The position numbers and the translations under genes are program-made. A stretch of 32,747 nt of DNA from Streptomyces sp. MZ04. Its GTDB lineage: Bacteria > Actinomycetota > Actinomycetes > Streptomycetales > Streptomycetaceae. Position 1 is the first letter of the stretch, and each line of letters begins with the position of its first letter. This document shows positions 28,942-32,747 of this stretch, in pieces. Location: contig NZ_SRIC01000062.1 of assembly GCF_004684775.1 (NCBI RefSeq), positions 1-32,747 on the forward strand, in the 5' to 3' direction. The notes beneath the pieces are model-generated. The model made no database searches. It was not told where the DNA came from and saw only the letters and a program-made list of their open reading frames with translations.

Positions 28942-30711
28942 ATGGGACGTCACAGCTTGCCCGATGAGCACGGAACGGTCGCAACCGACCCACGACCGCG
29001 CACCCGCGGCCGCACCGTGGCCATCGCGACGGCGCTCGTCCTGGCGGTCGCCGCCGGCACCGCGTTCGCCGTCCGCAGCGACCTGCTCTCCTTCGGCGGA
29101 TCGTGCAGCGAGAACGCGGTCCGGCTGAATGTCGTCGCGGCGCCGGACATCTCCCCCGCGCTGCGCGCCGCCGCCGACGACGCCCGCGAGAAGCAGGTCA
29201 CGTCCGACGGGCACTGCATCGATGTACGCGTCACCGCCCGCGAGTCGTACAAGGTGGCCGACGAACTCCGGGCGGGCAAGGGCGATCCGGCGTACGACGT
29301 ATGGGTGCCGGACTCCGACCTGTGGGTGCAGCGCGTCGGCATCGGCAGCAAGACCAAGGTGGTCCCCGCCGGGAACCTCGCGTCGTCGCCGGTCGGCATG
29401 GCCATGGTGCCGTCCGCCGCCGAGTCCCTGGGCTGGCCCAAGAAGACGTACGCCTGGCCGGAGTTGGCCGGCGCCGCGATGAAGGGCGACAAGCTGCGGC
29501 TCGGCGCCGCCGACCCGGCGCGCAGCGCGACCGGCCTGCTCGCCCTCGCCAAGCTGAGCGCGTCGGCGAAGAAGTCGGGCGGTGCTCAAGGCGACACCCA
29601 GGCGGCCGGCATGGCCAAGGCGCTGTCCGCGCGGACCGCCGACAGCGACGGCCGGCTCCTGGACACCCTGGCCCGCGACGACTCGGGCACCGAGCAGGGC
29701 AACCCGCGCCGCAACCAGGCGCTGATCCTCTCCGAGCAGGCCGCGTTCCGGCACAACGCGTCGGCGGGCGAGGAGAACAGCCTCGACATGTTCTATCCGA
29801 AGGACGGCGCACCGCGCCTCGACTACCCGTACACGCTGGTCGAGGAGGACCGGCTCTCCACGGACCAGAGCCGGGCGGCCCTGCGCTTCATGACGCTGTT
29901 CAGCGACGACGGCGGGCACGCGATCCTGGAGAAACACGGCTTCAGGACCGACGCCGAGCAGGTGTCCGAGAAGCTCGTCACGGCCGCCGGCGGCCGCACC
30001 CCGCAGCCGTACGCGGACGACGCGGCCGAGCCGCCGTCGGACAAGCAGCTCCAGGAGACGCTCGGCATGTGGACGATCACGGTCCAAAGTGCCCGGCTCA
30101 GCACGGTCGTCGACGTGTCCGACTCCATGAGCGAGTGGGTGCCGGGCCGCGAGCAGACCCGTATGGAGGTCACCAAGTCCTCGCTCCTGCAGGCCCTCGC
30201 GGGGTTCACCGACGAGGACGAGATCGGGCTGTGGGAGTTCGCCACCGGGCTCGAGGGGGAGCGCGACTACCGCAAGCTCGTGCCGACCGAGCGGCTCGGC
30301 GACCACAAGGGCGACGGCACCCAACGGGACAAGATCTCCGAGGCGTTCAGCGATCTGAAGCCCATACCGGGCGGTGCGACCGGTCTGTACGACACGACGC
30401 TCGCCGCGTACAAGGAGGCGACGTCGACGTACGCGAGCGGCAAGTTCAACGCACTGGTGGTGCTCACCGACGGCGCCAACCAGGACCCCGGCTCCATCTC
30501 GCGCAGCAGCCTCATCTCCCAACTGGGGGAGCTCTCCGACCCCAAGCGCCCGGTGCCGCTCATCGCGATCGCCGTCGGCCCGAACGCGGACAAGGAAGAG
30601 GTCAAGCAGATCGCGGAGGCGACCGGCGGCTCGGGGCACCAGGTCGACGACCCGGCGCAGATCCACGCGGTCATCCTCAAGGCCATCGTGGAGGCGGGCA
30701 GCCAGGGCTGA
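28942..30711 (+). CDS. Membrane-anchored substrate-binding-like protein with C-terminal VWA domain
   Basis: A 589-aa protein. Residues about 20-45 are a signal anchor (RTVAIATALVLAVAAGTAFA). Residues about 55-370 resemble an extracellular solute-binding protein of the SBP_bac type (LNVVAAPDISPALRAAADDA, GDPAYDVWVPDSDLWVQRVG, YTLVEEDRL). Residues about 385-585 are a von Willebrand A domain with an intact MIDAS: VVDVSDSMSEW (DxSxS), GATGLYDTT and LVVLTDGAN. It is exported with the VWA domain outside. AAGGAGG precedes the ATG by 12 bases; a longer frame from 28891 was rejected. The last four bases before the stop of the convergent ligase are close (4 bp gap). Confidence 0.88.
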   Translation: MGRHSLPDEHGTVATDPRPRTRGRTVAIATALVLAVAAGTAFAVRSDLLSFGGSCSENAVRLNVVAAPDISPALRAAADDAREKQVTSDGHCIDVRVTARESYKVADELRAGKGDPAYDVWVPDSDLWVQRVGIGSKTKVVPAGNLASSPVGMAMVPSAAESLGWPKKTYAWPELAGAAMKGDKLRLGAADPARSATGLLALAKLSASAKKSGGAQGDTQAAGMAKALSARTADSDGRLLDTLARDDSGTEQGNPRRNQALILSEQAAFRHNASAGEENSLDMFYPKDGAPRLDYPYTLVEEDRLSTDQSRAALRFMTLFSDDGGHAILEKHGFRTDAEQVSEKLVTAAGGRTPQPYADDAAEPPSDKQLQETLGMWTITVQSARLSTVVDVSDSMSEWVPGREQTRMEVTKSSLLQALAGFTDEDEIGLWEFATGLEGERDYRKLVPTERLGDHKGDGTQRDKISEAFSDLKPIPGGATGLYDTTLAAYKEATSTYASGKFNALVVLTDGANQDPGSISRSSLISQLGELSDPKRPVPLIAIAVGPNADKEEVKQIAEATGGSGHQVDDPAQIHAVILKAIVEAGSQG

Positions 30712-30715
30712 GCGC

Positions 30716-32233
30716 TCAGCTCAGCACGGCGGGTTCGGGCAGCCCCACCGGCCAGGTGTGCACCGGCTCCCCCGCGTGCATCAGCTCGGCGTAACGACGG
30801 GTGGTGGCGGCGAGCGCGGCCTCGCGTTCGAGCCCGGTCTCCAGGGCCTGGTGGTACGTCGCCGCCTGCCAGGACGCCCCGTTCACCCGCCGCCTGCACC
30901 GCTCCTCGATCACACCGAGGTAGAAGTCCCGGTCGGCGGGCTCCACGCCCCATGCGTCGAGCCCCGCGGCGGCCAGCGGCAGCAGTTCGTCGCGGACGAG
31001 CGAGACCGCGGGCACCTCGACGATCCCGCCGTATCTGCCCCTGCGCGGCCACTTCAGGCGGGCCTCGATGCCGTAGCGGCACGCGGTGTCGAAGTTGTCG
31101 GCGGCGGCCTCGAAGGGCAGCCGGGCCCACACCGGCCGCGCTTCCTCGGCCAGTGCCCGTACGAGGCCGTAGTAGAAGGCGGCGTTGGCGATGACGTCGG
31201 TGACGGTGGGGCCCGCGGGCAGGACCCGGTTCTCCACCCGCAGATGCGGGACGCCGTCGGCGATGCCGTACACCGGGCGGTTCCAGCGGTACACGGTGCC
31301 GTTGTGCAGGACGAGTTCGGCAAGGCGCGGCACACGGCCGTCGTCCAGCGCCTCCAGGGGGTCCTCGTCGTCCATGAGGGGAAGGAGCGCCGGGAAGTAC
31401 CGCAGGTTCTCCTCGAAGAGCTCGTACGCGTCGGTGATCCAGCGCTCCCCGAACCAGGTCCGCGGCCGTACGCCCTGCGCCTGCAGTTCGGGCGGCCGGG
31501 TGTCCGTGGACTGCAGGAACAGCGGCGGCCTGGACTCGCGCCACAGCTCACGGCCGAACAGGAACGGCGCGTTGGCGCCCACGGCGATCTGCGCGGCGGC
31601 CACGGCCTGCGCCGCGTTCCACACATCGGCGAACCGGCCCGGGGTGACCTGGAGATGCAACTGCACGGAGGTGCACGCCGCTTCGGGCGCTATCGACGTG
31701 GACGTGCAGGTCAGCCTCTCGACGCCGGTGATGTCCAGGGCGAACTCCTCGCCGCGCGCCGCCACGATCTGGTCGTTGAGCAGGGCGTAGCGGTCGACAT
31801 CGGAGAGGTTCCCGGAGACCAGGTCGTGGTGGTCGAGGGTCGGCAGAATGCCGATCATGACGATGCCGGCGTTCACCTCGTTCGCTTTACGGTGGGCATA
31901 GGCGAGGCCGGTGCGCAGCTCCTCGGCGAGGCGGTCGAGAACGCGGCCGCCCAATCGGTGCGGGGCGATATTGACTTCGAGATTGAACATTCCGAGTTCT
32001 GTCTGGAAGTCGCGGCTCGCGATGCGCTCGAGAACTTGCGCATTCATCATTCTCGGCATGCCGTCGGGCCCCGCGAGATTCAGCTCGATCTCCACTCCCA
32101 TCAGATTCTTGGGCCGGTCGAACCGCTCCTCGTCCAACAGCCTCCGTAACCCCGCGAGACACTCCCTGAGCTTGCTCCGGTACTGGTTCCGCTCGGACAG
32201 GTCAAACGTTCCTGCTACGACCTTCTCCCCCAT
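30716..32233 (-). CDS. Glutamate-cysteine ligase (GCS2 type)
   Basis: A 505-aa protein of the GCS2/YbdK-EgtA ATP-grasp-like family. Key parts: KNLMGVEIELNLAGPDG (metal and glutamate site), ELGMFNLEVNIAPHRLGG, ERLTCTSTSIAPEA, SVQLHLQVTPGRFADVWNAA and LRVENRVLPAGPTVTDVIAN. It would join glutamate and cysteine. In Streptomyces this is used for ergothioneine or other thiol work, since mycothiol replaces glutathione; no egtB-D genes are near, so the pathway is open. AGGAGG precedes the ATG. Confidence 0.87.
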   Translation of the reverse strand: MGEKVVAGTFDLSERNQYRSKLRECLAGLRRLLDEERFDRPKNLMGVEIELNLAGPDGMPRMMNAQVLERIASRDFQTELGMFNLEVNIAPHRLGGRVLDRLAEELRTGLAYAHRKANEVNAGIVMIGILPTLDHHDLVSGNLSDVDRYALLNDQIVAARGEEFALDITGVERLTCTSTSIAPEAACTSVQLHLQVTPGRFADVWNAAQAVAAAQIAVGANAPFLFGRELWRESRPPLFLQSTDTRPPELQAQGVRPRTWFGERWITDAYELFEENLRYFPALLPLMDDEDPLEALDDGRVPRLAELVLHNGTVYRWNRPVYGIADGVPHLRVENRVLPAGPTVTDVIANAAFYYGLVRALAEEARPVWARLPFEAAADNFDTACRYGIEARLKWPRRGRYGGIVEVPAVSLVRDELLPLAAAGLDAWGVEPADRDFYLGVIEERCRRRVNGASWQAATYHQALETGLEREAALAATTRRYAELMHAGEPVHTWPVGLPEPAVLS

Positions 32234-32717
32234 CGAAGCGTCCCCTCCTCGGATGGGCAGCCAATGATCCGGCTGCGGTGTCTCGCAGGATGATGCCCTG
32301 CAATGTGATCGATAACGCCCCGCACATGCCCCCGTCCCAGTACGCTCGACAGGAGTCGCCACAGGGCACATTCACGAGGCATGACACACGCAGGAAAAGC
32401 GCCGCACCGCGTCTGGTGAAAAACACCGACGAGAATCAGCCGTCCGCTCCGCGGAAGTGAGCGGAGGTCAGACGGACGGCCCACATCGGGAATCGGGATG
32501 AAGCCCGCAAAATGGCGACCGACAATCGGCTTGCGAGCAATATTGAGCGCGGTTAGACGAAACACCGTCTGAACACGTGTCGTATAAACTCCGCGAACGA
32601 GGCAGAGAGTTGGCGCTCGCGGTCCCCTGCCCCCGCCCCTCTGGCCCCGGAGCAGACAGCGTCGTCCGCACCTGCCCTCGATCCACCGTGCCTGTCGAAT
32701 GAGAGAGGCGACCCACC
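32234..32717. other. 484-bp gene-free region
   Basis: Divergent region upstream of the ligase and of the partial gene at the window end. It contains an imperfect hairpin at 32439-32480 (CTCCGC/GCGGAG), a dyad AGACG-N6-CGTCT (32555-32570) and the 8-bp palindrome ACACGTGT (32573-32580) beside TATAAA (32583-32588), a possible -10 element for the rightward gene. No ORF with Streptomyces codon bias was found. Confidence 0.5.
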
Positions 32718-32747
32718 ATGCCGCTGCAAGTCCCCCCGGCCCCCGCG
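32718..32747 (+). CDS. Start of a gene truncated by the window end
   Basis: ATG with AGAGAGG about 8 bases upstream; ten codons (MPLQVPPAPA) are visible. Product unknown. Confidence 0.5.
   Translation, partial: MPLQVPPAPA

Overview
The window is chromosomal DNA of a Streptomyces or close relative. It has very high GC, nearly all third codon positions are G or C, GTG starts and overlapping stop/start codons are frequent, and the families are typical: several EamA drug/metabolite exporters, a MocR regulator paired with a PNPOx-like flavoprotein, PadR, F420/PPOX-type enzymes, and a GCS2-type glutamate-cysteine ligase. No tRNA, rRNA or CRISPR array was seen.

Left part (1-4.8 kb). A DUF6519-type protein, a family I associate with phage-tail-like or contractile injection loci, is followed by a zinc-ribbon membrane protein on the other strand. 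A co-directional trio comes next: an M23/LytM-fold protein with no signal peptide and a missing first zinc ligand, a 140-aa unknown, and a beta-sandwich-like protein. A Rieske lipoprotein and a decayed nitroreductase pseudogene end this part. The trio could be effector or cargo genes of an injection system lying upstream; that is inference.

Middle (5.0-15.9 kb). This is ordinary accessory metabolism and regulation: an isochorismatase-fold protein lacking the usual catalytic Cys, a PPOX flavoprotein, a divergent LysR/EamA pair, a divergent MocR/PNPOx pair with a perfect palindrome between them, two further EamA transporters, a Clp-N protein, a small ORF, a HemK-like methyltransferase, an SRPBCC protein and a His-rich PadR regulator.

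Mobile island (16,019-26,495). This is a complete Tn7-like transposon with matching ends (TGTCCTGTCTCA / TGAGACAGGACA), a 5-bp target duplication (ACGCC) and ~20-bp end iterons. Its genes run tnsA-tnsB-tnsC-tniQ1-tniQ2, overlapping by 1-4 bases apart from the break in tnsC, followed by a tautomerase/MarR cargo pair. The tnsC gene is split by a second element, a Tn554-like set of two tyrosine recombinases plus a DUF6262-type small protein. That element is bounded by 17-bp inverted repeats and carries no other gene. Joining base 19403 to 23391 restores an uninterrupted ~349-aa TnsC. This nested pair is the most interesting structure in the window.

Right part (26.5-32.7 kb). A cupin ends 23 bp from the transposon's target duplication. 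It is followed by a PhzF-family protein, an elaborate repeat/hairpin region, a CPBP membrane protease, a fusion of a substrate-binding-like domain with a VWA domain, a glutamate-cysteine ligase, a ~480-bp gene-free stretch, and the first ten codons of a gene that runs off the window.
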